Shown: positions 47,871 through 60,207, numbered from the stretch's first letter. The stretch: DNA of 64,000 nucleotides from Theodoxus fluviatilis (GCA_034096865.1 JAWQFJ010000565.1:12501-76500); one strand, 5' to 3'. Made by a program: numbers and translations. The notes: generated by a model not told the origin, from the sequence alone.

Positions 47871-48112
47871 ACAGGGAATCCCAACAGACATTGCGGGAGC
47901 TGGAACAGGAGAACCAGGAGCTGAGAGAGAGACGTCGGTGCAAGATCTGTCTGGACAATGATGTCAGCATCCTGTTCCTGCCCTGTGGCCACCTGGTGTG
48001 CTGTGCCGAGTGCGCCCCCGCTCTCCGACGTTGTCCCATGTGTAGGAAGCGCATCACAGGCACCGTCCACATCCACCTCTTTGCGCTTCCCCCTGACAAC
48101 AACACACGCTGA
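47871..48112 (+). CDS. IAP-A exon E6: RING finger and stop
   Basis: Phase 1 acceptor TTTTCACAG, then a short Glu-rich helix ([15 protein letters not shown]) and a complete C3HC4 [24 protein letters not shown], then [15 protein letters not shown] and [13 protein letters not shown], ending LPPDNNTR and TGA at 48110. It supplies E3 ubiquitin-ligase activity and dimerisation in IAP proteins. It fits in phase after E5'. It is the only intact RING for both module sets on the + strand. Confidence 0.94.
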
Positions 48113-48425
48113 TGTGTATTCAGCGGCAACAAACATACATGCACGTATACACACACACACACACGCTGATGTGTATTCAGCGGCAACAAACATACATGCA
48201 CGTATACACACACACACACACACACACGCGCGCACGCACACACGCTGATGTGTATTCAGTGATACAAGTGCATATATACATGCACATGTATACATGCATG
48301 CACGCATAAACACTCGTACACGAATACATATGCACACACAAACACTAATGCACTCTATACATACACCTCTTCACTTACACTGATACACATATACACAACA
48401 CTCACACACGCATACACGCACATCA

Positions 48426-48475
<50 letters not shown>

Positions 48476-48520
48476 CACTATCACACTCACACACACACAC
48501 ACATACACATGCACACATCA

Positions 48521-48579
<59 letters not shown>

Positions 48580-48595
48580 ACACATACTCACACCT
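48103..48595. repeat. Tandem duplication of the stop-codon region plus (CA)n
   Basis: ACGCTGATGTGTATTCAG, which includes the last codon and the TGA of E6, is repeated near 48105, 48162 and 48241 with (CA)n between. CA-rich sequence continues to about 48590. Confidence 0.9.
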
Positions 48596-49970
48596 CCCTA
48601 AACTGGTCAACGAGGATTTCATCCTGCTCTCTGCTCCTGTGAAGACATATCACCAGACACAATCCGTGTGCCCTCAGATCATCTGACCTCTGCTGGGCAC
48701 GGATTTAGAGCAGGAAAGATGGCGAAACTGGGTTCGCAATGGACAACACCTTCCTGTAGGTCACAACTGAGTAGCACACTTTTCCATAACCGTTTTCGGC
48801 TATGGGAACTGCTGAAAAAGTTAGCCTCCTTGCTGTCTTAGAGGCCCCACTTCGAATTAATGTACATGTATGTGTAATTCCTTCCGGGTATGCAGTGACT
48901 AATGCAGTGTGACTGTGACTTTCCTCAATGCAGATAGTACCTAAGTTTACGTGTAATAATCCCCTTCCTATAAACAGCTGCGCATAGCGTGTGTGCTTCA
49001 TCTCTATCCATGTTGCGTGCAGGCAAGTTGATGGCTATCACATCAAAAGACACTGGCTTTTGCGAAGATGTATTTTATCTCGCCTCCATCCCACGTATCT
49101 CTATTGTAACACAAGAAGAGGTGTGCACGTGGAACCTTTGTTCAAATGTTGATGAAGATTTCTTGAAAACAGAATGTGTACAGACAGCCTGACAATAGTT
49201 TTCCACACAGCGAGGAGGAAAAGCAAAACTGTCTGCACACGATGTAGACTCTGTCCTTGGCTTTCTACAGTATGTGGCTGTTTTGGAAAATGGCAGTGGT
49301 GCAACCATGTGATGAAGGGACAAACTGCGCCTTTGTATGGACACAAATATATTTCCTGACATGTGACACCATGTGGAAAGGATTCTGCATGTGCTAGAGG
49401 AACAAAACCATATCGCACTCTGTGTCATGAGTGGCTGGATTCACACACGAAATATGGAGAATTGCAAGAATACTAAGCAGCAATGGTTGAACGATGTCAA
49501 CCTTTTTTCTTTTTCTTTTTTTTTGGGGGGGGGGGGGGGGGGGGGGGTCATGAATGATTTGGTGAATAGGTGAGAAAGTCTTCCGGAATTAATGAGTCAT
49601 GAGTCAGACGCCTTGTATTGTATGTTTCCACCAAGAGTTCAGTGTACTCACACTTCCATGTATTGCCTATGATGCATAGGGAATCTGTGCTTGATAAAAA
49701 GGTTATATGGACTCGCTTTGTAAAATTTGACTTCATCTGTTTAAATACCTTGTACAAACGACTGTATGATTGTTGTAAGATTGATGATATGCTTAGTCAA
49801 GGCCTGAACCCTCAATTTCCCTTCACCCATCACATGGCTTGTTTTCAAACGTTTTTATTATATGGCTTTTTGTTTGTGAAGTTCTTGCATAGAAGGAAAT
49901 GTATACATGAGAACTGCTTGATGTAGATATGCTCTTAATGTATACATATATGAGATTCTGTTAAAATACA
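48596..49970. other. Intergenic, no gene seen; poly-G at 49525-49547
   Basis: Open frames of up to 117 codons without motifs. A 23-bp G run is the only marked feature. Confidence 0.45.
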
Positions 49971-50015
49971 CACACGCGCGCGCGCGCACACGCACGCATG
50001 CACACACGCACGCAC

Positions 50016-50050
<35 letters not shown>
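49971..50050. repeat. (CG)n/(CA)n microsatellite
   Basis: ACACGCGCGCG then mixed CGCA/CACA and a pure (CA)n. Confidence 0.95.
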
Positions 50051-50051
<1 letters not shown>

Positions 50052-50589
50052 CTTGTTTCAATGTTTGCTCAAATCAACGTCTTCGTGCTGTTACAAAGCA
50101 CAGTAGACACCAAAATGCGACACACACAGGACGGGTAGTTTCCCCAAAGATCCTATAGTTCCACGACGGGGAACGATGGAGACCATAGCATGCCTGTACA
50201 TGTATACTTGCCAAAGCAGTGAGATGTACGAGTGTATATACCCACGTGCGAATAAGAACCCTGTCTCGCCAGAAGAAATATTGATTTACAGGTGTTGATT
50301 TTTCTATTTGAGTGGTAGGTACCTGTAGGAATGTTCTTGGAGATAGATATGGTGTTTAGCGAGCAGGTTGTTGGTGCGCATGCGTCGGGTTCGATGTTCC
50401 AGTGTGGTTTGAACGCAAGGTTGGATGTGAAGGATGTGACCCTGTCCCGATGCCCTTCGGTAGCAGCCTCATTAGCTGCTTGATGCCGCTCCAGGCTGAG
50501 CTACTGGAGCAGGCCCCGAAATTCCAGCAGCCAGGGGGTCCAGCTGATGAGAGGGGCATCCAGTGGCTCCTGCCGTATGTTACTCTTGA

Positions 50590-50720
50590 TGTTAAAGGTA
50601 AAGGTAAAAGTGTGATTTTATATAGCGACTTTCCACCATTGATCGGTGCTCAAACCGCTTTACACTTTACCCCCTGATCACTGGGCATCTTCATCAATCC
50701 TCACTGGTACCTCACAACAA
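50590..50720 (+). repeat. Dispersed repeat fragment
   Basis: AGGTAAAGGTAAAAGTGTG then TTTATATAGCGAC and GGTGCTCAAACCGCTTTACA resemble a repeat widespread in aquatic invertebrate genomes. Identification is from memory and weak. Confidence 0.35.
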
Positions 50721-50774
50721 ACATAGTGACAGACATTTAAGACGCACACAGTTCCATTATGTTCACCTCCACCG

Positions 50775-50868
50775 TGCATCAGCCTTACCTGTACCGTGCA
50801 TCAGCCTTACCTGTACCGTGCATCAGCCTTACCTGTACCGTGCATCAGCCTTACCTGTACCGTGCAGT
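50775..50868. repeat. 22-bp tandem repeat, 4 copies
   Basis: Unit CATCAGCCTTACCTGTACCG plus TG. Confidence 0.93.
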
Positions 50869-51114
50869 CTCCGTGCTCATGGTTGCCCATTTGTTGGAAC
50901 TCGTGTCGGCTGTTTACAAAACTGAGAAAGGGTTATAATAAAAACTGTTCATGCTTCATTAAAAATGTATATTCCTATACCTTCAAGTGATCCTTGTGGT
51001 TATTTGCGTTTTGTCTTCAGAAATCCGCCCATCTTTTGCCTACAAATCTCGATTGCCTTTAATGATCGCAAAAACTTCTATGTTTTTATCAGTGATCGTG
51101 TCAGGTTTGTGCGG

Positions 51115-51590
51115 GGAAAACCTTTCAGAGCATTTTAGTGCAAGGAAAACGTTTTGGAGTATTTGAATGCACGGAGAATCTCTTGGAGTATTTGAGCGCA
51201 GAGAGAATATTTTGGAGTATTTGAATGCGGGCAGAACACTTTGGAGTATTTGAGCGCAGGGATAATCCTTTGGAGTGTTTAAGCGCAGGGATAATCTTTT
51301 GGAGTATTTGAGCGCAGGGATAATCTTTTGGAGTATTTGAGCGCAGGGATAATCTTTTGGAGTATTTGAGCGCAGGGATAATCCTTTGGAGTGTTTAAGC
51401 GCAGGGATAATCTTTTGGAGTGTAAGCGCAGGGATCTTTTGGAGTATTGGACTACAAGGACAACGATTTGGAGTATTTGATTGCAGGGATAATCTTTTGA
51501 CTATTTGAGTGCAGGGAGAATCTTTTGGAGTATTTGAACACAGGGAGGGGGGAGGGGGGAGGGGGGGGGAGAGAGAGAGGGAGAGAGATT
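51115..51590. repeat. 29-bp tandem repeat, about 14 copies, then G/A-rich tract
   Basis: Unit close to GGAGTATTTGAGCGCAGGGA followed by TAATCTTTT, more degenerate at both ends. It is followed by GGGGGA and (GA)n to 51588. Confidence 0.92.
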
Positions 51591-53085
51591 GATGTCTTTA
51601 TTAAGGCCAACGACCCAACTTGCATTAATATAGATACGTTAAAACTGGGATGGGGTTTATAGATAGTGGTAGACCACTGCCCAGTAATCAAATTGCTAGC
51701 AAGAAAAATCTTTTGTCTATATCTTCACACAACATTGTGTAGTCTATTATGTTACAAAACTAGTAGTATGATAATGACGTTAAAACTACTTATGTATTTA
51801 CATTTAAGATTTGCATTGCCTGCAAATTATTCACACATATACATTCAAAGAATTTGTCTTCGTTGCAAGTCACAATGATAATGAAACAACTAATCTAATT
51901 GATACAGTTATGCTTATACATGATTACATGAAGAATTGTCAGCCTTTCGTTGTGTAGTTTAAAAGCACAAAATACATACATAGCAACATATCGTGTTCTT
52001 GTCACATCTCGTCCATCTAGTAGATACTGTACCTCTGCAAACTCCTTGTTCTGTATATGTTTTAAAATATATCTTTCCTCAGATCATCCTATTCTCGACA
52101 GTGAATTAAGAAATGGCACTCGTCCTCATACTCTAAACAGAATGGACAATTTTTGTCCGATTTACGCTCATTTCTTTGGTTTGCTTTGAGAGCGTTGTTC
52201 CGGAGACGGAAGCGAACAAATGCATATCTACATTTTTGTATGTTCACACTATTTTGATTGCTTTCGCATTCCAGCTTCTGTTTAAAGGAACTATATAATG
52301 TAAGCTGATCGCTCTCTGTGAGTTTCATGTTCCATTCTTGTAGATAGCAATCTAGCAATCTTTGTCGGAGTGACCAAATAAAACACTTTTCATTTTTAGT
52401 CCCACAGCTCGTCCAAACATACGCAAACCCAAGGTGTGATAGGCATTGGTGGACAGATCGTAACCAGTTCATCTTTACTGCTGCTCCTTCAATAACATCA
52501 TGTAGGCTTGTTTGGGCAGTCTGTCAGCAGCCATTTTACAAAGTCGCAGCCAGTATTTAACGACCCGGATCGTTGCATTTATATATAGGGGATAACTACT
52601 AAGTTCTCCGTGGCACATAATGTTAGAACTTTTTGTACTTGCATTCAAAAACATCGTGCATGCAAACCTGTGTGCCTTTTCAACACAGTCTCTTTTTTCC
52701 AAGCCCCACAAATCAGAACCATACAGTAAGGATGGCTGTATCTGAGCATCATATAGACGGAAAAAATGATTGTATTCATATGTGGAGAGTCCACATTGTC
52801 TTTAGCAACTGCACGGTTTTCTTTTTGACTTTTACAGTCAGATTGTCAAGGCCAGAAGAGAGAGACAATCTTGAGGTGAATTTATGGTAAGGCCAAGTTC
52901 TTGGGACGCACGGTGGAGACTGTCTAATTGGCTTTGTAAGCCAACAGGGGTTGTAGCAAATAACACAATATCGTCTGCAAAGATAATATAGAAGATCTCT
53001 GTCGCTCCAGGGAATAACTGCACGCCGTGCCGCCCATGACTACGGATATACCTTGCAACATATTCAATAAATAGGCAAACAAGGT
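51585..53085 (-). pseudogene. Third non-LTR retrotransposon, 3' part
   Basis: On - from 53085: CLFIEYVARYIRSHGRHGVQ, then IIFADDIVLFATTPVGLQSQ (RT catalytic FADD), LDSLHRASQELGLTIN, and after frameshifts RFRLRNNALKANQRNE and a zinc-binding-like CPFCLEYEDECHFLIHC near 52090. The 3' end carries AATAAA about 10 bp before a (TC)n tail (51540-51590 on +). Clade not determined. Confidence 0.8.
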
Positions 53086-53772
53086 CATCCAAGGTCATGC
53101 AACACAAAGCTGTTAATTCAAGACATAGGAAGCACAATGGTGCTTATTGGCACTTTCTACCATGAGATATAGTCACTTTTAGTGGTTCACTACCCCATTT
53201 TGGTCACATTTCATAAGGGTCAAAGTGACCTTGACCTTGATGATATGTGACCAAATGTGTCTCGTGATGAAAGTATAACATGTGCCCCACATAATTATTA
53301 AGTTTGAAACAGTTATCTTCCATAGTTCAGGGTCAAGGTCACTTCAAAATATGTATACAATCCAACTTTGAAGAGCTCCTGTGACCTTGACCTTGAAGCA
53401 AGATCAACCAAACTGGTATCAAAAGATAGGGCTTGCTTTGACCTATATACCACTTGTAGCTAAGGTCGCCATTCTCAATAACGTGGGAGAAAATTGGGAA
53501 AATGTGAAAAATGACTGTTTTTGAGACCACATTTATGGCTCCTGTGACCTTGACCTTGAAGCACGGTCAAGTCACTATGTATGTTTTTTGAGGCCTTGTC
53601 ATCATACACCATCATGCCACATTTGGTGTTGATAGAATTAATAGCCTCCGAGAAAAATCCAACGTTTAAGTTTTTTACGCCCGGACGGACGGACGCCCGG
53701 ACGGACGGACGGACGGACGGACGACACGGCTCAGTACATAGACTCACTTTTGCTTCGCATGTGAGTCAAAAA
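53086..53772 (+). mobile_element. Dispersed TGACCTTGA-rich element, copy 1, inserted in the LINE
   Basis: About 97% similar to 58446-59124, ending with (CGGA)n and CATGTGAGTCAAAAA. It interrupts the LINE RT between RQGSVESPIV and CLFIEYVARYI. Compared with copy 2 the left end, including the GACTCACATGC terminus, is missing. Confidence 0.8.
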
Positions 53773-54310
53773 CTATCGGGGACTCTACTGACCCCTGCCT
53801 TGCACCGACAGAGCAGTCGAAGAAATCTGTGGTAGTTCCATCCCACTGTACACAAGCTTGCACCTGTGCGTATACTGCCTGAAGCATTCTGAGGAACTTG
53901 TTAGACTACCCAGCCTCGGCCAGAACTTTCCAGAGACGTGATCTGTCCAAGGAGTCGAATGCCTTCTGGTAATCAACGAATGCGACATAGAGCTTCCCTC
54001 GACCAATACCATACACATGCTTGACCACAAATGAGAAGAGAGTGAACACATGATCAATGGTCGAGTGGTCCCTCCTAAACCCAGCTTGCTCAGGGCAAAA
54101 CTTCTTGCCCTCCTCCGCCCAGTTTCGCAGACGCTGTGTCAAAACGGACATAACAATTTTACTGACACTACACAATAATGAAATTCCCCTATAGTTATTT
54201 GGGTTACACCTATCACCACTTTTATGTATATGGATAATTACGGATTTGCACCAGCATTGTGGAAAGTACTGTCTTTCAAACAGAATATTAAAAATGGAAA
54301 CAAGAAATGG
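53773..54310 (-). pseudogene. Third non-LTR retrotransposon, 5' part
   Basis: On -: QYFPQCWCKSVIIHIHKSGD, then NPNNYRGISLLCSVSKIVMS, CPEQAGFRRDHSTIDHVF, AFVDYQKAFDSLDRSRLWKV and VGARQGSVESPIV, that is the N-terminal RT motifs of the LINE whose remainder lies at 51585-53085. It ends at a G/GA tract at 54310, so it is 5' truncated there. Confidence 0.85.
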
Positions 54311-54326
54311 GGGGGGGGGGGGGGGG

Positions 54327-54421
<95 letters not shown>
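54310..54421. repeat. Poly-G and (GA)n
   Basis: About 20 G followed by a pure (GA)n of about 90 bp. Confidence 0.97.
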
Positions 54422-54425
<4 letters not shown>

Positions 54426-55193
54426 GGGCATCCGACCCCTTCCCATCTTTCAGGGGAGAAAACTCATGCCTGCGGAGATTAACGCACTCAGGTTATTCTT
54501 TCATAATAATTGTCTACGCCAACCCTCGCAGGTACCCAGTTTGATTCATGGATATGGAGTCACGATTTAATTAACTCCCTTCTATTTACGTTAAGGGAGG
54601 CAACCTTGTAAACTTTAACGAGTACCTTAAATTAAAATCAAACTATAAAAACTTTATTTTTTCAGACCAATCTTATATTCGTCCTCTTGATAGTATTTCT
54701 CTCACATGGAAAATAATTGTCTTCCCTGTGAGGCTCAGAAAATGGGCCTAAAAATTTAAACTACTAGAATAGTTCAGAATCTATGAAGTCAAGCAGGCCC
54801 TCAACCACAGTTTCCTTCCCAAATCCCTCCGACATCTTCTCTACATACGTACAGCACTGCTGCACTCTAAATCTCATGCAAGTAAAGGAAAAGAAGAAAA
54901 AATTTATAGTTGTCTCCCTTTGACCATAATCCATGCTGATCAAGTTGGTATAGGACACAGTACCTCATTCAGGAAGGCCATGGTGGACACTTGTTTCTTT
55001 TTCCAGACAAGTTTTTATTTTCTCCTTCGTGACAACACATTTCTCTCACACAAAACGTATTCACCTTTCCTCTGTGGCGCACATAATGGGCATGAAAAGT
55101 ATACAATATAAGAATAACGAAAAATCTATTCAAACATACAGGCCCTCAAACCCATTTCCTCCGGGGCCATTTTTTCGAGCCACAGCGAGACTT
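54422..55193. other. Intergenic, no gene seen
   Basis: AT-rich. Two stretches with TTTCTCTCACA (54698 and 55039) are loosely similar to each other. Confidence 0.45.
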
Positions 55194-55476
55194 CCCGGTG
55201 TGACATCGCCGATGGTAACTTCATCGCGCATGGTTCTGCGCATGCGTCAAAGCCGAAAGTGAGGCGTGTATCGCGCCTTGTTCAAAGGTGATGTGCCGCG
55301 AGACTTTAGATTTTGTGTTTTTCGGTCAATAAGTGAACACATTGACCGAAAAACACAAAATCTAAAGTCTCGCGGCACATCACCTTTGAACAAGGCGCGA
55401 TACACGCCTCACTTTCGGCTTTGACGCATGCGCAGAACAATGCGCGAGGAGTTACCATCGGCGATGTCACACCGGG
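55194..55476. repeat. Near-perfect 283-bp palindrome (foldback)
   Basis: Two arms of about 136 bp, from CCCGGTGTGACATCGCCGAT to TTTTTCGGTCAAT and back, separated by about ten bases centred near 55335. The arms differ at only a few positions (for example CTTCATCGCGCATGG versus CTCCTCGCGCATTG). No open frame. It looks like a foldback or MITE with almost no interior. Confidence 0.9.
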
Positions 55477-57159
55477 TGAGGAGCGATAAGCGTCTAGCCC
55501 CAGCATCCGCGCGGCATCAAACAGCAAACCTGCTGGACGCAAGTGGCTGCAAGTCGTAAAGTCAAACAGCGCGGCCACAGGGCTCTATATGGGGGGTGGG
55601 GGGGGAGGGGGTGGGGGGTGGGGGGTGGGGATAGACAAGGGCCTCGTGAAAAAGGTTCAATATCGGCACTCATGATGCCAGAGGTTTTTCTCTGGTAATG
55701 GTGGCAGTCAGTCTTAATCTTGAAAATAGTCAATATCAACAAAATAAAAACGAGACAGTGTTTGTGCACTGTGTGTTGACATAATAATGTTGCACACGTT
55801 GTAAATACGCTGATAGTAAAAACATGACAATATAAAAGATACATTAGTATGTGTAAGCTTTATTCCAAAAACAATATAGTGGAATGGTCCAAACATGCGG
55901 ATGGAGGTCACAGAAATGTTGACAAATTTGACTAGAAATCATCAAATGGCACTTGAGTAAATAAAGGACTTATAAAAATAGATGCACATTTATTCTTAAA
56001 TTTTAGAAATGGTATATCCAATATAAAATGACCATCAGCTGAATGATGAACGTGGAATGTTTTTCAAGAGAATGAATAATAAAAAGTGAACTCACGAATG
56101 GAACAATGGTACACCGATTAAACCATTGCAGACCTGATTAGCAATACGCCGAGGCAAAGCAAGTTTTGAAAATGTTTAAACAACAATCCCCCAAAAACTA
56201 GCACACATCATTAATACCAAAAATGGTGAATTGTACAAGAATGAATAACGGTCTGGGTTAGAGAAATGTCCACCGGTGTAAGGCCTGTCATTTCCCCATG
56301 TCGTCAAAGGTCTAGGTCAGGGAGTTAGTAATAATCTTATATAGACCCCCTCAACCGTGGGAAATATAGATACATTAACCTATCTATGAAAGGGTCAGCA
56401 TGCAAAAACATGCATTTATGCTAATAAAGCTGGTCGTGCTTTCTTTTGATTGAACGCGAAGTCAGCAAGCGGATATTACGTTTATGTGGCTATACGTATC
56501 AACTCTACTTACAAACGCGAACAATCGCCTCTTCATGAATGAAAAAGCCTACGCATGGAGTCTCATCTGATGGAAAGGTTGTACTCGAGAAACTTGAGAA
56601 GGGTTATATCAATTTGTGTAAAACAAACCATGGGATAACGCGTAAGACAGTCTCATGGACAAACACTTTACTGTGCTCGCAGGCTCCGGTGGACAAAATC
56701 TATTCCGACCGTAGAAAACGAGCTCTTGATAAGTACCGTTAAATAAACATTGCGATTCTGACAGCCCATGTTCTGCCTCAGTGAAAACAAGTCCAGGGCC
56801 CATCCTTTAAGCAATATTATCGGCAGCTTCTTCAACTGGCAAAATATACCAAGAAATTGAAGAAGCAAACATCATGCATGTACACAAACTTTGATCCACT
56901 ACTGCACCACACACACAAAAAACAACAACAAAACTTAAAACAGCCATCATCCAAACCCAGGGTTTTCCTCAACTCAGCAATAGTACAAAATCATATGGCT
57001 GGACGATATGAATGCTGTGCCTCATTAGGCACAATATTGCTTCTTTTTTTACAATTCTCTCGACAACAAAGCTTAAATCCTCGAGCGCGCTATCCAAATG
57101 CAATCTGACGCACTCAACCTGCTCCCCAGCAATCCATGGCAGAAATGAATAGTATACGA
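55477..57159. other. Intergenic, no gene seen; G-rich tract at 55588-55630
   Basis: Nothing recognisable beyond the GGGGTGG-rich tract. Confidence 0.45.
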
Positions 57160-57530
57160 CTACAAGATTTCAATAAACAACTCACACATTGCTTCATTAC
57201 ACTCATCACATCTAGTAAAATATGTCTGTAGCAAATTCATTTTGTAAAGTATCAGCGCTACATACAGACATTATGAATTACACTACAAGATTTCAATGAA
57301 GAACTCGCACCAAGCTTCATTACACTACTCACATCCAGTCAAATGTGTCTGCAGCTAATCTGTCTTGTAAAGCATCAACCCTACATACAGACATTATAAA
57401 GTACACTACAAGATTTCAATGAAGAACTCACACTTCGCTAAATTACACTACTAACATCCAGTCAAATGTGTCTTCAGCAAATTCATCTTGTAAAAAACCA
57501 GCGCTCTATATAGACATAGTAGAGGAGAGC
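57160..57530. repeat. 123-bp tandem repeat, 3 copies
   Basis: Units start at CTACAAGATTTCAAT (57160, 57283, 57406) and share ATGTCTGTAGC, TTGTAAAG and ACATACAGACATTAT. Confidence 0.92.
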
Positions 57531-57548
57531 TGTGCAGCACCAGTGACA

Positions 57549-57868
57549 AAATTTCGGCTGAACACACACAAAATCTCAGCTGAACACACACAAAATCTCA
57601 GCTGAACACACACAAAATCTCAGCTGAACACACACAAAATCTCAGCTGAACACACACAAAATCTCAGCTGAACACACACAAAATCTCAGCTGAACACACA
57701 CAAAATCTCAGCTGAAACACACACAAAATCTCAGCTGAACACACACAAAATCTCAGCTGAACACACACAAAATCTCAGCTGAACACACACAAAATCTCAG
57801 CTGAACACACACAAAATCTCAGCTGAACACACACAAAATCTCAGCTGAACACACACAAAATCTCAGCT
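57549..57868. repeat. 22-bp tandem repeat, about 14-15 copies
   Basis: Unit CTCAGCTGAACACACACAAA plus AT, nearly invariant, with one 1-bp insertion near 57715. Each unit carries a CAGCTG E-box. Confidence 0.97.
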
Positions 57869-58278
57869 GCCCAAAATCAGTGGCACGGATAACCTTCTGA
57901 AGAACACAGAATACGTGTAAATTGGAAGAATCACAGAATACTTTGAAAAGCAAACTCGCCCTTCCATAGCAGTTTAAACGGCACCATGTCTACCACTTCA
58001 TTTTTACCTTCTGTTAGCAACGGAATTCTGCAAATGTAACATGCAGAATTCTTTCTCTCAAATGGAACAAAGCACAATGGTTCAGTTTTTTGGAGGTCTC
58101 CTTGAACTTCGTACTTTGCATCTACTGCTAGAGATCAATGCCTGCGTAATGATTGGAGGACGTAGAAATCCTGCAGGAAAATATATTGAGTTGTGAAGAC
58201 TGGGCAGTTTACATCTGTATTTGCATTATATACTGTTGGGAATAATGCAACAACAAACAAGAAGGGCAAAGCCCATAC
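57869..58278. other. Intergenic, no gene seen
   Basis: Unremarkable sequence. Confidence 0.45.
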
Positions 58279-59118
58279 GACTCACATGCTTGACCTTGAC
58301 CTTTATATGACCTTGACCTTCAGGTGACCTTCAAGGTCAAGGTCAAACAACTAAACCTACCAATGACATCATACACAAAGAAATGCTTTACACATTTTCC
58401 CTACCAAAATACATGTGAACTTGACCCAAGGTCAAGGTCATCCAAGGTCATGCAACACAAAGCTGTTAATTCAAGACATAGGAAGCACAATGGTGCTTAT
58501 TGGCACTTTCTACCATGAGATATAGTCACTTTTAGTGGTTCACTACCCCATTTTGGTCACATTTCATAAGGGTCAGTGACCTTGACCTTGATGATATGTG
58601 AACAAATGTGTCTCATGATGAAAGTATAACATGTGCCCCACATAATTATTAAGTTTGAAACAGTTATCTTCCATAGTTCAGAGTCAAGGTCACTTCAAAA
58701 TATATATACAATCCAACTTTGAAGAGCTCCTGTGACCTTGACCTTGAAGCAAGGTCAACCAAACTGGTATCAAAAGATAGGGCTTGCTTTGACCTATATA
58801 CCACTTGTAGCTAAGGTCGCCATTCTCAATAACGTGGGAGAAAATTGGGAAAATGTGAAAAATGACTGTTTTTGAGACCACATTTATGGCTCCTGTGACC
58901 TTGACCTTGAAGCACGGTCAAGTCACTATGTATGTATTTTGAGGCCTTGTCATCATACACCATCATGCCACATTTGGTGTTGATAGACTTAATAGTCTCC
59001 GAGAAAAATCCAACGTTTAAGTTTTTTACGCCCGGACGGACGGACGGACGGACGGACGCCCGGACGGATGGACGACACGGCTCAGTACATAGACTCACTT
59101 TTGCTTCGCATGTGAGTC
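58279..59118 (+). mobile_element. Dispersed TGACCTTGA-rich element, full-length copy 2
   Basis: 840 bp bounded by an 11-bp inverted repeat GACTCACATGC / GCATGTGAGTC. The interior has many CCTTGACCTT/AAGGTCAAGG motifs and a (GGAC)n run (59033-59070). No coding capacity that I can support; an open frame of about 90 codons on - is conserved in both copies but is probably a by-product. Confidence 0.75.
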
Positions 59119-59210
59119 AAAAAGACGAGTGTGAAAAATGGTTTTGAATACGTGAACCACGCACAGTTTATAGTAAAAAATACAGTACACAATTGTTATC
59201 GAAACACACA

Positions 59211-59226
59211 CACAAATAGACACACA

Positions 59227-59288
<62 letters not shown>
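59211..59288. repeat. (CA)n microsatellite
   Basis: Nearly pure CA. Confidence 0.97.
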
Positions 59289-59289
<1 letters not shown>

Positions 59290-59480
59290 GCTCACCATTG
59301 AACTTGCATAATGTTGACACAAATTAATTTGACGGCTTTTTCTTATTTTTTCAAATAAGGCCACTTCAGCGCACACATCTGCAAATACAAAATCCAGCAA
59401 CAAACACTGCCTAGTAAATCGCAATCTTAGTCAAGTTACTGAAGAGCTACGAAGAGAACTTAATAGTTCTGCTCCTGCTG

Positions 59481-59746
59481 TTATTGGTGCTGTTGGTTGT
59501 TGTTGTTGCTGCTGTTTTTGACAGGACTGGACGGACGCGGAGCCAGCTGCGTGCGTACACGGCCCCGGATGCGAACTCTGCAGATGGGACAGCGAAGCAG
59601 TGCGGCAGCGCACTCGGCACAGCACACCAGGTGGCCACAGGGCAGGAACAGGATGCTGACGTCATTGTCCAGACAGATCTTGCACCGACGTCTCTCTCTC
59701 AGCTCCTGGTTTTCCCTCTCCAGCCGCTCGGCACTTTGTCTGGGGT
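59481..59746 (-). CDS. IAP-B last exon: RING finger
   Basis: Entered in phase 1 after TTCTCTTCACAG (59747 side); stop TAA at 59483-59481. Encodes [20 protein letters not shown], then a C3HC4 [39 protein letters not shown], then [20 protein letters not shown] and a tail of Asn and Gln codons. The RING is almost identical to IAP-A E6 but the C-terminal tail differs, being longer and ending in an (AAC)n-encoded Asn run. E3 ligase module of the gene on -. Confidence 0.93.
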
Positions 59747-60112
59747 CTGTGAAGAGAAGGGTTAAAGCGTTGACTGTATATGGCTTTTATATAGAGACTG
59801 TTCAACCACACTAGGGTTTCATGCAGCTTTGCAAATTATTCCCTAGTCACAGCGCCAAAAAATGATTCTTTTTGGGTAGCGTGCTGTGTGAAATTTATAC
59901 GTGAATAGACAGGGCTCATTGAAGGTCCCTTACTAGTGCACTCTTAGTGCCCATGGGCGCATGTCAATGCCATGCTGGTTCAGAGCCTCTAAGTAAACGG
60001 TTAATATACTTGCAAATGTAAACAAGATATGTGCACACACACACACATACACACACACACACTCACATACACACACACATTCATATACACTCACACACAC
60101 TCTCTCTCTCTC

Positions 60113-60152
<40 letters not shown>

Positions 60153-60207
60153 ACTCATATACACTAACATACACTTTGATATAGACACACATACGGACAC
60201 TACTCAC
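59747..60207 (-). repeat. IAP-B intron with CA/CT repeats
   Basis: (CA)n and (CT)n at about 60032-60150; otherwise non-coding. Confidence 0.8.
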
